Shown piece after piece: positions 1 to 8,530 of a stretch of DNA of 64,000 nucleotides; positions within the stretch are counted from its first letter, which is position 1; each line of letters begins with the position of its first letter. Position numbers and translations under genes: made by a program. The notes below the pieces were generated by a model. It was not told the DNA's origin. It ran no database searches and worked only from the letters and a program-made list of their open reading frames with translations. Origin of the DNA: Pseudaeromonas sp038247115 (GTDB lineage Bacteria; Pseudomonadota; Gammaproteobacteria; Enterobacterales; Aeromonadaceae); assembly GCA_038247115.1 (NCBI GenBank), contig JBBRVG010000006.1, positions 9,743 to 73,742 of the forward strand, read 5' to 3'.

Positions 1-380
1 CCAGTTGGGGCGGCTCTTTCTATGCCATCCCCAGAGCCGCGGCGCATAAGCCTGAAGCCTGGGACTTTATTCGCTTTATGACGCTGGATACCGACATGCA
101 GCTGGACGCATTTAAAAAACTCGATGCATTTCCCGCCCTGCTCAGTGCCCAACAGACCCCGCATATGGCAGAACCTATCGCCTACCTTGGCCAACAACAA
201 GCCCGCTTAATCTGGAAGGATGCCGCCGACCGGATGCCGAGTATTATCCCGCATCAGCATGATGCCATGGCCGCCGAGATCATCCGCAAACAGATGGATC
301 TGGTACTCGAAGAGAACAAAGATATTGCAACTGCGCTAAAAGATGCCGAACGCCAAATCAAGCGCAAGGCGAGACACTAA
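1..380 (+). CDS. Sugar ABC transporter substrate-binding protein, C-terminal fragment
   Basis: The open frame enters from the left edge (first complete codon at base 3) and ends at 378-380, so only about 125 C-terminal residues are present. They include a segment of the type seen near the C-terminus of CUT1 family sugar-binding proteins (SWGGSFYAIP, then KPEAWDFIRFM). The stop overlaps the ATG of the following permease gene (TAATG), so this is the first gene of a three-gene importer operon. Because the N-terminus is outside the window, signal peptide and ligand class cannot be judged. The family is inferred from the two MalF/MalG-type permeases that follow. The ligand is unknown; the glucan-degrading neighbours make an oligosaccharide plausible. 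Confidence 0.8.
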   Translation, partial: SWGGSFYAIPRAAAHKPEAWDFIRFMTLDTDMQLDAFKKLDAFPALLSAQQTPHMAEPIAYLGQQQARLIWKDAADRMPSIIPHQHDAMAAEIIRKQMDLVLEENKDIATALKDAERQIKRKARH

Positions 381-1330
381 TGCACAGAGCTTGGAAAAAA
401 TATACGACCATCATCAACAAGCGATGGATCCCTTATCTCTATCTATCGCCATTTTTTATTATATTTGTGGTGTTCGGATTGTACCCGATATTATTTTCCG
501 CCTGGATTTCGTTACATGATTGGGACTTGAGTACATCGCCTTGGGATATGGAGTGGCAGGGGCTTGCCAACTATGAATACATACTGACCGATGAGTGGTT
601 TTACCGCGCTCTCTATACCACACTATGGCTCGCTATCGTCGCCGGAGTGCCCCAGCACCTCATCGCTCTGCCATTGGCCACCCTGCTATTTCGCTTATCA
701 AATCGCACACGGCATTTTTTATTTTGCTTCTATTTTCTGCCATTTATCACCTCATCGGTCGCTATTTCACTGGTGTTTAGCTCTCTATTTTCCCGTGATT
801 TTGGCGTATTAAACCAGGTTGTTTCTGGATTGCATGATTGGGTGGTATTCGATATTCAGCCTTTGGCGTGGCTATTTCCAGAACAGGCCATCGACTGGCA
901 AGACTCGAGTCATATCCGCTGGACCATTGCCATGGTGGTGTTCTGGCGTTATGTCGGCTGGAATACCCTGTTATATCTTTCGGCGATGAAGACCATTCCC
1001 GAAGAGCTATTTGATGCCGCCTATCTGGAAGGTGCCGGGTTCTGGCAACAGCTACGCCATGTCACGTTACCGATGCTCAGACCCATGATACTGTTGGCGT
1101 TGACGTTGAGTTTAATCGGCAATATGCAGTTATTCGAAGAGCCATTTATTCTGACTGCCGGGACTGGTGGATCCGGTCAGGCAGGCCAAACCATGGCCAT
1201 GTACTTATATGCTACTGCGTTTGCCGAAGGGGATTTCGCCACCGCATCGGCCATCGCCTGGTTGTTATTTGTCATTCTGTTGGCGCTCTGCAGTTTAGGG
1301 CGCCGAATTAACCAGAAAAACAACGGATGA
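380..1330 (+). CDS. CUT1 sugar ABC transporter permease, MalF-like
   Basis: This is a 316-residue inner-membrane permease with several hydrophobic segments, the first near residues 17-37 and the last near 289-307. The binding-protein-dependent permease EAA-type loop is visible around residues 207-230 (EELFDAAYLEGAGFWQQL then LPMLRPM); it would dock on the ATPase. It starts by TAATG overlap with the binding-protein gene and its stop overlaps the next permease start by 4 bases, so translation is probably coupled. It would form a heterodimer with the 1327 gene. No ATPase gene lies in the visible part of the operon; it may be upstream or be supplied by a shared MsiK/MalK-type ATPase. Confidence 0.88.
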   Translation: MHRAWKKYTTIINKRWIPYLYLSPFFIIFVVFGLYPILFSAWISLHDWDLSTSPWDMEWQGLANYEYILTDEWFYRALYTTLWLAIVAGVPQHLIALPLATLLFRLSNRTRHFLFCFYFLPFITSSVAISLVFSSLFSRDFGVLNQVVSGLHDWVVFDIQPLAWLFPEQAIDWQDSSHIRWTIAMVVFWRYVGWNTLLYLSAMKTIPEELFDAAYLEGAGFWQQLRHVTLPMLRPMILLALTLSLIGNMQLFEEPFILTAGTGGSGQAGQTMAMYLYATAFAEGDFATASAIAWLLFVILLALCSLGRRINQKNNG

Positions 1331-2163
1331 ATAGGATGCATCACAGCTCATCACCCCATTGGCTACTCCCTGGTATCATTGGCTTGGGCGCCATCCTGAT
1401 GGTGTTGCCGTTCTGGTTTATGCTGGTATTTGCCACCCATGATGAAGCCCATATATTTGCCGTCCCACCACCGCTGTGGTTTGGCGATCAACTGGGTGAG
1501 AACATATCCCAGCTATTAAACAGACTCCCCTATTTTTGGCATAACCTGTCGAATAGCTTTTATATCGCCATCATGACCACGGGATTGAATCTATTATTTT
1601 GCTCCTTGGCGGGCTGCGCCTTTGCGCTGTATCAATTCAAAGGCAAGAAATGGCTATTTAATTTGGTGCTTGGCACCATGTTATTGCCCGGCTTTTTAAA
1701 TATGATCCCCAATGCCTTGATGATTGCCATGTTCGGCTGGATCAACGAGCCCAAGGCGCTGTATATTCCAGCGGCCTGCGGTGCATTCGGGGTATTTTTA
1801 ATGCGCCAATATATCGAGCAAGCGGTACCCTATGAAGTGATTGAGGCGGCCCGGCTGGATGGTTGCAGCGAGTGGGGCCTATATCGGTATATGGTCTTGC
1901 CGCTCATCAGACCCGCATTATTCACCCTGGCCCTGCTGACCTTTATTGCCTCCTGGAATAATTTTATGGCCCCCCTGGTCGTATTACGCGATATGGAGAG
2001 CTATACCCTGCCCCTGGCTTTACGAGCCCTGCAAGGCGTGGGGGTTGTCCCCTGGGGTGCGGTCTGTGCCGGGGCTGCGATTGCCGTTATGCCACTGATC
2101 ATCTTGCTTATTTTTACCTCCCATCAGCTGATCGATCGCCTGAGTCAGGGTTATTCAAAATAA
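1327..2163 (+). CDS. CUT1 sugar ABC transporter permease, MalG-like
   Basis: This 278-residue membrane protein is the second permease of the importer. Its EAA-type loop is clear near residues 173-200 (VIEAARLDGCSEWGLY then LPLIRPALF). It begins at an ATGA overlap with the upstream permease gene. It is the last gene of the operon: a structured repeat and a bidirectional hairpin terminator follow, then a convergent gene. Assignment to the MalG/CUT1 branch follows from length, EAA motif and pairing with the 380-1330 gene. The transported sugar cannot be read from sequence. Confidence 0.88.
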   Translation: MNRMHHSSSPHWLLPGIIGLGAILMVLPFWFMLVFATHDEAHIFAVPPPLWFGDQLGENISQLLNRLPYFWHNLSNSFYIAIMTTGLNLLFCSLAGCAFALYQFKGKKWLFNLVLGTMLLPGFLNMIPNALMIAMFGWINEPKALYIPAACGAFGVFLMRQYIEQAVPYEVIEAARLDGCSEWGLYRYMVLPLIRPALFTLALLTFIASWNNFMAPLVVLRDMESYTLPLALRALQGVGVVPWGAVCAGAAIAVMPLIILLIFTSHQLIDRLSQGYSK

Positions 2164-2205
2164 GTGTTTATGCCAGGCGCGCGCGAATAGGGCGGTGGGA
2201 ATAAC

Positions 2206-2275
2206 CTGAAAGCCGACCGTAGGCATCAGGGATGATGCCTTCGAGCCTCCATGGATGGATTCACGGCGTGTCGGC
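2206..2275 (-). repeat. Structured intergenic repeat, copy C (minus orientation)
   Basis: Read on the minus strand, this matches the repeats at 22468-22538 and 33279-33346. It shares GACACGCC, then GTGAA, then the loop TCCATCCATGGAGG, GGCTCGA and ACGGTC. Three helices can be drawn: an outer GCCGAC/GTCGGC stem, a short TCCA/TGGA hairpin, and an AGGCATCA/TGATGCCT hairpin. Both larger stems differ in sequence from the other copies but remain complementary. It lies between convergent genes. Confidence 0.7.
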
Positions 2276-2317
2276 GTCAGGTTGCCCAGGCGCAGTATTA
2301 CAACCCACACCAAACGC

Positions 2318-2352
2318 CAAAACGAGGGGCACTCAGTGCCCCTCTATTATAT
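2318..2352. terminator. Bidirectional terminator between sugar permease and GH16 genes
   Basis: A 9-bp stem GAGGGGCAC/GTGCCCCTC with a 3-base loop (2324-2344) sits between convergent genes. A T-rich tract follows on the plus side, and GTTTTGG follows on the minus side, so it could serve both operons. Confidence 0.7.
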
Positions 2353-2362
2353 CCCCTGATTA

Positions 2363-3058
2363 TTATTCCCAAGTCTGAACGGATATATATTTATATTTGG
2401 CGTAGGCCTGCTGCCCATTATAGGAGCTAGGGGGGAACTGCTTGTTAGCACTGATCCAGTTATTCACAAATAGCTGCATCCAACCGGTCACAGGGCGATT
2501 CTCCCGGCGAACCGTGACCCACTTGTTCTCGGTACGGCTAAATACCTGCCAGGTCACACCATATTCATCAATATTGAAGGCATAACGTTCCATATTCCAG
2601 ATCGCCATACCATATTTACCCAGATCAATATCGACCGGATATTGCTTACCCTGGATCCAGACATTGGTGTGCAGCAGATTCGTTCCGCCCATCAGTTCAA
2701 TATCCACTTCATAGTGGCTGCTGGTGCTGGCTTCTCCGACATAAGTAAAGAAGGAGCTGATAGTTCCCGGAACTGCACCCGCTTGCATCTGGACTTCATA
2801 ACGGCCGCGGCGGGTATAGTTGTAGCTGCGCATCTCCGCACAACTCTTGTTACCACTGACTGTTTTGGCATTTAAAATAGCCATGTTCGATTCGATCCAG
2901 ACATTCGCAGCCCGCCAGGTGCAATCAAATTCCGAGCCGCCATTGCGCCACCCATCGGAGACTTGCCAGTCCTGATTATTCCACCACAAGGCCGATGCCT
3001 GGGTTGCATATAAACCGCTCGCTAGCAATACCGCGGCCATAACTCCAATTTTACGCAT
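2363..3058 (-). CDS. Secreted GH16 endo-beta-glucanase (lichenase/laminarinase-like)
   Basis: The 231-residue protein begins with a Sec signal peptide (MRKIGVMAAVLLASGLYATQ, cleavage probably after ASA). The GH16 catalytic signature E-x-D-x-E is intact as E117-V-D119-I-E121 within YEVDIELMGG; by family knowledge the first Glu is the nucleophile and the last the acid/base. Length and motif fit bacterial lichenases that cut beta-1,3-1,4-glucan. The ATG at 3058 has AGGAG nine bases upstream; an in-frame GTG nine bases earlier is too close to that site. It is monocistronic, with the PTS operon terminator upstream. A partial GAAATCG half-site lies at 3142-3153. Specificity for lichenan versus laminarin is not certain. 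Confidence 0.9.
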   Translation of the reverse strand: MRKIGVMAAVLLASGLYATQASALWWNNQDWQVSDGWRNGGSEFDCTWRAANVWIESNMAILNAKTVSGNKSCAEMRSYNYTRRGRYEVQMQAGAVPGTISSFFTYVGEASTSSHYEVDIELMGGTNLLHTNVWIQGKQYPVDIDLGKYGMAIWNMERYAFNIDEYGVTWQVFSRTENKWVTVRRENRPVTGWMQLFVNNWISANKQFPPSSYNGQQAYAKYKYISVQTWE

Positions 3059-3235
3059 TGTATCCACACTCCTCTGTGTTTAATGGATGACAACTTAGGT
3101 CGAAATAAGAATAGCGAGGGAATAGAATAAAAAACGAAACTGAAATCGCGTCATGAATATTTCATACTATTGAAACTATCAGCAGCACCATTGAAACTAA
3201 TGACAAATAAAACAATTAAGGGTTATATTGAGACC

Positions 3236-3263
3236 ATAAAAAAGCCACCGACAGGGCGGTGGC
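3236..3263 (-). terminator. Terminator of the cellobiose-type PTS operon
   Basis: On the minus strand, a GCCACCG/CGGTGGC stem is followed by TTTTTT, about 30 bases after the IIA stop codon. This is a classical intrinsic terminator. Confidence 0.85.
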
Positions 3264-3294
3264 AAAGTGGACTTCCAATCCGATAAACCAAAAA

Positions 3295-3606
3295 CTATTT
3301 TGCCTGACGGCGATAAATCTCAACTAATTCGGTGGCCAACTCGCGACACAGAATGGAGGTCATCAAATGATCCTGGGCATGTACCATCACCAGCGTCATC
3401 TTGGTTTTACCTTCACCCTCATCCGCTTCAATCAGTTTGGTCTGTACCGAATGAGCGGCTTTCCCAGCATCAATCGCTTCGGACAATAAGGCATCCGCTT
3501 CGGTAAATAAACCGGCACGCGCTTGACGCAAGGCTTCAAAACAAAGGCTACGCGATTGTCCGGCGTTAACGATAATACCCATCACTGCTTCTTCAAGATC
3601 CAACAT
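3295..3606 (-). CDS. PTS lactose/cellobiose-family EIIA component
   Basis: The 103-residue cytosolic phosphocarrier belongs to the LacF/ChbA EIIA family. The conserved motif VHAQDHLM carries the phosphorylated histidine, here His76. The ATG at 3606 follows AAGGAG with good spacing; a longer in-frame start at 3660 would overlap the upstream GH1 gene and has no support. It is the last gene of the operon IIB-IIC-GH1-IIA, ten bases after the GH1 stop. Its job is to pass phosphate from HPr to EIIB. The component set and neighbouring 6-phospho-glucosidase indicate cellobiose or a related beta-glucoside. Confidence 0.93.
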   Translation of the reverse strand: MLDLEEAVMGIIVNAGQSRSLCFEALRQARAGLFTEADALLSEAIDAGKAAHSVQTKLIEADEGEGKTKMTLVMVHAQDHLMTSILCRELATELVEIYRRQAK

Positions 3607-3616
3607 CTCTTTCTCC

Positions 3617-4996
3617 TTAAAACCCGTTATTTCGTGAAACCTCGGCAAACCATTCGCCACTTTTCTTGACGGTGCGCTGCTGAGTATTTAAATCAAGGCT
3701 GATGAAGCCATATCGATTTTTATAGGCGTTCATCCAGGACCAATTATCGATAAAGGTCCACAAATGATATCCACGGCAATTACACCCCTCGAGAATGGAG
3801 GTATGGATCCATTGCAGATGGCCGCGGATAAAATCAATGCGGTAATCATCTTTCACTTGGCCATCGTCACCAATGAAGCGATGTTCCCCTTCCACGCCCA
3901 TGCCATTTTCCGAGATATAACTGGGGATATTTCCATAGTTGTCACGCAGATTGGTCAAGATGTCGTAGATGCCACGCTCATAGATTTCCCAACCGCGGTA
4001 AGGATTCATCTTGCGACCCGGCATCTCGTAATTTTCGAAGAACCAATCCGGTAAGAATGGAGTCCCGGGCTGGATGGCGGTCATCCGGGCTTTGACCCGT
4101 CGCGGTTGGTAGTAGTTGATGCCGAGCAGATCAATCTTGCCAGCGGCGAGCAACTCCTTGTCTCCCATTTGGGTCACCGGCATCTGGTCATGTTCCAGCA
4201 GTATGTCGATCAGCTCCTGGGGATAGCAACCCTTGACCGCCGGATCGAGGAACGCCCGATTGAAGAACAGATCGGCAATAAACGAAGCTTTCAAATCCGC
4301 CGGATGTGAAGAGCGTGGATAAGAGGGTGTCAGATTCAGCACTATGCCGATCTGGCCCGGCAGATTCAGCGCACGGTAGCGAACGACCGCCAGGCTATGG
4401 GCCAGCATCATGTGGAAGGCCACTTGAGCGGCGCGACGGAAATCCATCTGGTTCGGGTAGTGGAAGTCATACAGATAACCCCCTTCCACCACGACCACCG
4501 GCTCATTGAAGGTCATCCAGCAGGCAACCCGGTCGCCAAACAGCTGGAAGCAGATGTCGGCGTACTGGGCATAGGCCTCGACCGTGGCGCGATTTTCCCA
4601 GCCGCCCTGCTGTTGCCAGTACATCGGCATATCAAAGTGGAACAGTCCGATAAAGGGTTTGATCCCCTTGGCCAGCAACTCATCAATCACCTGGTTATAG
4701 AAGGCAACCGCCTCGGGATTGACGGTTTTGCCATCCGGCATCAGCCGGGCCCAGGAAATCGAGGTGCGGAAGCTGTTGTGACCGATTTCCGCCATCAGCG
4801 CGATATCGTCCTGATAACGCTCATAAAACGTCGAGGTATCCGCCGGGCCAATCTGATTGTGAAAACGGTGGGGTTCGGTGGCAAACCAATGATCCCAAAT
4901 CGTGGGCGCCTTGCCGCCTTCAGCCGCGGCGCCTTCTGATTGCGCGGCTGATGAAGCACTGCCCCACCAAAACCCTTCGGGGAATTTATACTGCAT
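3617..4996 (-). CDS. GH1 6-phospho-beta-glucosidase
   Basis: This 459-residue cytosolic glycosidase would cleave the phosphorylated beta-glucoside delivered by the adjacent PTS into glucose 6-phosphate and glucose or an aglycone. Both GH1 signatures are intact: TFNEP with acid/base Glu165, and ISENG with nucleophile Glu363. Near the C-terminus, SWMNAYKNRYGF carries the Ser, Lys and Tyr arrangement typical of 6-phospho-glycosidases, where they bind the phosphate. The start has a good AGAGGAAAAGG site. It lies 58 bases after the EIIC stop, separated by a perfect hairpin without a T-run, and directly precedes EIIA. Exact substrate (cellobiose, gentiobiose, salicin) is open. Confidence 0.93.
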   Translation of the reverse strand: MQYKFPEGFWWGSASSAAQSEGAAAEGGKAPTIWDHWFATEPHRFHNQIGPADTSTFYERYQDDIALMAEIGHNSFRTSISWARLMPDGKTVNPEAVAFYNQVIDELLAKGIKPFIGLFHFDMPMYWQQQGGWENRATVEAYAQYADICFQLFGDRVACWMTFNEPVVVVEGGYLYDFHYPNQMDFRRAAQVAFHMMLAHSLAVVRYRALNLPGQIGIVLNLTPSYPRSSHPADLKASFIADLFFNRAFLDPAVKGCYPQELIDILLEHDQMPVTQMGDKELLAAGKIDLLGINYYQPRRVKARMTAIQPGTPFLPDWFFENYEMPGRKMNPYRGWEIYERGIYDILTNLRDNYGNIPSYISENGMGVEGEHRFIGDDGQVKDDYRIDFIRGHLQWIHTSILEGCNCRGYHLWTFIDNWSWMNAYKNRYGFISLDLNTQQRTVKKSGEWFAEVSRNNGF

Positions 4997-5018
4997 GACC
5001 TTTTCCTCTTGGTATTCG

Positions 5019-5046
5019 GGCAGCGGATATAGCCCTATCCGCTGCC
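5019..5046 (-). other. Intercistronic stem-loop between EIIC and GH1 genes
   Basis: A perfect 11-bp inverted repeat (GGCAGCGGATA/TATCCGCTGCC) with a 6-base loop fills most of the gap between two operon genes. No T-run follows, so it is more likely an mRNA processing or stabilising structure than a terminator. Confidence 0.6.
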
Positions 5047-5054
5047 TGGGGTGA

Positions 5055-6389
5055 TTAAGCCTGACTCGGCTCTGGACTCATGGCGTCGGATTCTTCGCTC
5101 TTGGCGTTCTCCGCATCTTGTTGCAACAGGGTGCGCTCGTAGGCCCGGACGAAGGGGTAGTACATCAGCGCCGAGATGCCCATGCAGATGAAACACATGA
5201 TGACCGGGCTGAGTGCCCAGTTGGTGGCCCAGGAGGCACCGATAGGCGCCGGTGTCGTCCAGGCGGTCAGCATCACCACTTTCTCGACCAGACCCAGATC
5301 CACGGCAAACCAGGCCAGGATGGCGTTGACGACCGGGATCAGGATGAACGGCAGGAAGAACACAGGGTTCATGATGATGGGCGCACCAAACAGGATCGGC
5401 TCGTTGATATTGAAGAAGCCGGGAACCACGCCCATGCGCCCAATGGTGCGTAGATGCACGGCACGGCTACGCATCAGCAAGAACGCCAAGGGTAAGGTAG
5501 AGCCGACACCGCCGATAAACAGGAAGTGATCCCAAAATCCCGGCAAGAAGGTGTGGGGAATAGCCTGGCCTGCGGCCAGGGCCGCCTGGTTGGTGGCCAG
5601 ATTGGCCATCCAGAACGGATTCATGATACCGGTGACGATCATGGTGCCGTGGATACCGGCAAACCAGAGGATTTGGCACACCAGCACCGCCAGGATAACC
5701 GCCGGCAGACTGTCGGAGGCGGCGACCAGCGGCTTGAGCATGGCCATGATGGCTTCTGGCAGAATCATGCCCGTGGTGTGCTGCAGCAGCAGGTTGAAGG
5801 GATGCAGGGTCAGGATGATCACCAGCACCGGGATCAAGACTTCAAACGAGCGAGCCACCCCGGTCGGCACCTGATCCGGCAGGCGGATGGTGATGTTGTT
5901 ACGCTTGAGCCAGGCATAGACTTCGGTGGAGTAGATGGCACAGAGCAAGGCGGTAAAGATCCCCTGCCCCGAGAAGTATTGGGTGGAGATGACACCATCT
6001 TTATATTGCGCCGCCACCAACATAAACGACATCAAGGAGAGCAGGCCCGTGGTGATCGGATCCAGCGAATACTGCTTGGCCAGACTGGAGGCGACGCCAA
6101 CCGAGATAAACAGCGTCATCAAGCCCATGCTCATGTTGAAGGGCAACATGAGTTCGGCGCGATAGGTGGTTGAAAAATCAAGCCAGGCCCGGGCGAAGCC
6201 CCAGGTGGTTTCATTGGAAATCGGCGGGAAGATGAACACCAGCATGAAACTGCCGACGATCATGAAGGGCAGCGCGGCAATAAAACCATCACGGATGGCC
6301 AGCACATACCGCTGCTGCCCCAGCTTTCCAGCTAATGGGCCTATGCGTTGCTCAATCAGCCCCACCAGCATGCTATAGAGTGAACTCAT
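5055..6389 (-). CDS. PTS lactose/cellobiose-family EIIC permease
   Basis: The 444-residue protein has about ten hydrophobic segments and the length typical of the lactose/cellobiose EIIC family. GVVPGFFNINEPILFGAPI is a conserved EIIC substrate-site stretch, with the catalytic region NEP. It would translocate the sugar across the inner membrane while EIIB phosphorylates it. The start at 6389 follows AAGGATAAAAAATT. It is the second gene of the operon, 28 bases after EIIB. The C-terminal tail (about 25 residues, rich in Glu and Ser) is hydrophilic and probably cytosolic. Cellobiose is the favoured substrate given the neighbouring glucanases. Confidence 0.93.
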   Translation of the reverse strand: MSSLYSMLVGLIEQRIGPLAGKLGQQRYVLAIRDGFIAALPFMIVGSFMLVFIFPPISNETTWGFARAWLDFSTTYRAELMLPFNMSMGLMTLFISVGVASSLAKQYSLDPITTGLLSLMSFMLVAAQYKDGVISTQYFSGQGIFTALLCAIYSTEVYAWLKRNNITIRLPDQVPTGVARSFEVLIPVLVIILTLHPFNLLLQHTTGMILPEAIMAMLKPLVAASDSLPAVILAVLVCQILWFAGIHGTMIVTGIMNPFWMANLATNQAALAAGQAIPHTFLPGFWDHFLFIGGVGSTLPLAFLLMRSRAVHLRTIGRMGVVPGFFNINEPILFGAPIIMNPVFFLPFILIPVVNAILAWFAVDLGLVEKVVMLTAWTTPAPIGASWATNWALSPVIMCFICMGISALMYYPFVRAYERTLLQQDAENAKSEESDAMSPEPSQA

Positions 6390-6417
6390 AATTTTTTATC
6401 CTTCCTTGTCGGTGTCA

Positions 6418-6723
6418 TTAACCAATCAGGGACAAGGCGAAATCCAGCACCTTGTCTCCCCGTTGCATGCCGTAATCCATCATGTCGATCGGCTGCACCT
6501 TGATGCCATGAGGACCCGCCTTGGCCTGCAGCTCGGGTTGCATGTATTTGATTTGCGGCCCCAATAACACCACCTGATATTTCGGCATCTGGTCATCAAA
6601 CTCCGAAGCGCCGAAGGCCTTGATATCGACGGGTAAGCCCCGCTTCTCCGCCTCAATCACCATTTTCTTCACCAGCATGCTGGTCGACATACCGGCAGAG
6701 CAGCACAGCATAATTTTCTTCAT
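6418..6723 (-). CDS. PTS lactose/cellobiose-family EIIB component
   Basis: The 101-residue cytosolic EIIB carries the phosphocysteine signature CCSAGMSTS near its N-terminus, with Cys8 (the Cys directly before SAG) as the phosphorylated residue by family knowledge. It receives phosphate from EIIA and gives it to the sugar bound in EIIC. It is the first gene of the operon and has a CAGAGGACTAATC ribosome-binding region. A perfect GAAATCGATTTC palindrome and a TATAGT -10 element lie upstream, so it is probably repressor-controlled. Confidence 0.93.
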   Translation of the reverse strand: MKKIMLCCSAGMSTSMLVKKMVIEAEKRGLPVDIKAFGASEFDDQMPKYQVVLLGPQIKYMQPELQAKAGPHGIKVQPIDMMDYGMQRGDKVLDFALSLIG

Positions 6724-6752
6724 GATTAGTCCTCTGGATTAACGTTGCACGC

Positions 6753-6789
6753 ACTATAGATCGACCAAAGAACTTGAGAAATCGATTTC
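6753..6789 (-). promoter_or_regulatory. PTS operon promoter overlapped by palindromic operator
   Basis: GAAATCGATTTC (6778-6789) is a perfect 12-bp palindrome with central CG, the style of LacI-family operators. On the minus strand TATAGT (6753-6758) follows it after 19 bases, so the palindrome covers the expected -35 region. The same arrangement recurs on the plus strand at 13576-13611. Confidence 0.6.
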
Positions 6790-6955
6790 ACGATCTGAAA
6801 TTACCAATTGTGATTCCGATCACTACAGAGGCATCAATAGATCGAATACGAACAAGTGAATTCAGTCTATATATATGTAATTAAAGGACTTTAGGATTAA
6901 ATGAAAATATGGCTGCGTATGGGGCTTTTTATTTAATCATCCATGGCAGTATCTA

Positions 6956-6967
6956 GGCATCGATTTC
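6956..6967. promoter_or_regulatory. Imperfect second operator upstream of PTS operon
   Basis: GGCATCGATTTC matches 10 of 12 positions of the palindrome at 6778. It lies about 180 bases further upstream and could allow looping by a tetrameric repressor. The rest of 6790-7000 shows no gene. Confidence 0.35.
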
Positions 6968-7000
6968 ACAGTAAGTCATGCGGAGGTGAGTGATGGTTTT

Positions 7001-7264
7001 TCATTCGTCGACCTGCGGTGACAAGAGATCCGAGCGATAGCCACCAGGAAACAGCGTAAGAACTACACCCAGAAGCACGGCCCAGAAGCCTAGCCAAGAC
7101 AGCAGAGCGCCAAGACACAAGCGCACCAGCACAGGGGGATAGAACCGGGAGCGATAACTCTCTCCCGGTGAAGGTCGGTCAATGGGCTCAGAAGGGATTA
7201 ATCGCCAGCCGGCGGCGCGGCGACGGCTGAGCTGGGTGATCCCGGCACGGCAGACACTGCACAT
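7001..7264 (-). CDS. Possible small membrane protein (uncertain)
   Basis: An 87-residue frame overlaps the 3' end of the binding-protein gene. Its second half is a plausible membrane hairpin (PPVLVRLCLGALLSWLGFWA then VLLGVVLTLF) ending in a hydrophilic tail. However, the first third lies inside the upstream gene in another frame, there is no ribosome-binding site that decides a start, and a hairpin terminator interrupts it at 7144-7169. A shorter product from an internal GTG is possible. I do not recognise it; it may simply be an open frame in GC-rich DNA. Confidence 0.2.
   Translation of the reverse strand: MCSVCRAGITQLSRRRAAGWRLIPSEPIDRPSPGESYRSRFYPPVLVRLCLGALLSWLGFWAVLLGVVLTLFPGGYRSDLLSPQVDE
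7144..7169 (-). terminator. Probable terminator of chemoreceptor/binding-protein pair (first copy)
   Basis: An 8-bp stem ACCGGGAG/CTCCCGGT with a 10-base loop begins about 30 bases after the binding-protein stop. The T-tract on the minus strand is weak (TTCTATCC), so confidence is moderate. Confidence 0.45.
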
Positions 7265-8520
7265 GCTTCGGCTTTGGCGCTCATCTTTTGCTGCGGCGGG
7301 TACCAGTTCAACAATCCTTGCTGGATCCGCGCCGCCGCCGCTTCCGGCGTCAAGTGACCGAGCACAACCGCTTGGCTCACCTCGGCTATTTCGCTGGTAA
7401 ACGCAGGTTGCCCACGAGACAAAAACTGGGCCCCGAGCCGAATGGTGGAGTCACAGGTATCCCGCCATCCCATCATGGTGCTGGCTACCGGATCCTTGAG
7501 CTCGAAAAAGTGATTGGAAAGCGAGAAAAAGCCGGGTACCGAATTGGAAAAACGCTCGGCAAATTCCGCAGAAGCCATCCACTCCACCAACTTGATGGCG
7601 GCCTCTTTGTGGGGGCTGGCCGCATTGATCGCGATGCCCATGTCGGTATGGTCGGTGAAGTAGCAGGAGTCACCGGCTTTGGCGACCGGCGGAGGAAAGG
7701 CGCCAAAGTTAACCTTGCCGGTGAACTGGGCGATGGACCAGGAGCCTGCCACTATCATGGCCGCTTTGCCCGCCGCAAACGCATCCACCGCTTTGGCTTC
7801 TGTGGCTTCAGCCGGGTTGGCACCTATATAGGGAGTCCAGCGCGATAACTCACGAAACACCTCGACATAGGCCGGGTCGGTAAACCGCGCCTGACCATTC
7901 ACTAACGCCAGGCGGCCATCCTCACCATGCCAATAATTGGGTCCGATATTTTGAAATCCCAGCTCGGATACCACCCAACTGTCATGGGCGGCAAAAGCCA
8001 ATGGCAGGTAACGTCCATCCTGCTTTACCCTCTCCAGCACGGCAAAAAACTCGTCGCGCGTCTTGGGTGGTGCGATCCCCAGCTCCTTGAAAATGTCGAG
8101 GTTGAAATAAAATCCCTGGATCACCGAAGCAATGGGTAAACAGAAAGTCTGTGCTCCGGTATCGGTTTGCCAAGCCGCTTTGGCAAAACTGGGGAAGTTC
8201 TCCATCCCCTGCAGATCCGTCAGATCCAGCAGATGCCCCTCCTGAAACAGTTGCAGCGACTGATCATAGGGGCGGCAGGTGATTAAGTCCCCCGCCTTGC
8301 CGTCAGCCAGCCGCTGGCTTAGGCCCTGATCGTATTCCGCCGAGCGCAACGGCTGCAGCCGAACCCTAATCTCCGGATGCTGCGCTTGGAAGCGGGGCAG
8401 GAACTGCTCCTTCCACAGCACTTCGTCATCCACGCGCCAGGTTTCCAACACCAGCTCTTCGGCCACGGCGCTACCACTCAGCCCCAACACCAGCAGACAG
8501 GCACTTGCATATTTCCACAT
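7198..8520 (-). CDS. Family 1 periplasmic solute-binding protein paired with a chemoreceptor (first copy)
   Basis: The 440-residue protein starts with a signal peptide (MWKYASACLLVLGLSGSAVA) and resembles CUT1 carbohydrate-binding proteins over residues 21-400. No transporter permease or ATPase accompanies it: it follows a methyl-accepting chemotaxis gene by 10 bases on the same strand. Cysteines in TCRPYD, TFCLPIAS, DSCYFTDHTD and WRDTCDST recur in the paralogue at 49357-50748, suggesting conserved disulfides. The last 35 residues are Ala/Ser/Pro-rich and look disordered. I infer a dedicated sensory binding protein that presents a sugar or oligosaccharide to the chemoreceptor, though it could also serve a distant transporter. 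A GGAGAG site precedes the ATG. Confidence 0.85.
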   Translation of the reverse strand: MWKYASACLLVLGLSGSAVAEELVLETWRVDDEVLWKEQFLPRFQAQHPEIRVRLQPLRSAEYDQGLSQRLADGKAGDLITCRPYDQSLQLFQEGHLLDLTDLQGMENFPSFAKAAWQTDTGAQTFCLPIASVIQGFYFNLDIFKELGIAPPKTRDEFFAVLERVKQDGRYLPLAFAAHDSWVVSELGFQNIGPNYWHGEDGRLALVNGQARFTDPAYVEVFRELSRWTPYIGANPAEATEAKAVDAFAAGKAAMIVAGSWSIAQFTGKVNFGAFPPPVAKAGDSCYFTDHTDMGIAINAASPHKEAAIKLVEWMASAEFAERFSNSVPGFFSLSNHFFELKDPVASTMMGWRDTCDSTIRLGAQFLSRGQPAFTSEIAEVSQAVVLGHLTPEAAAARIQQGLLNWYPPQQKMSAKAEACAVSAVPGSPSSAVAAPPAGD

Positions 8521-8530
8521 AGATACTCTC

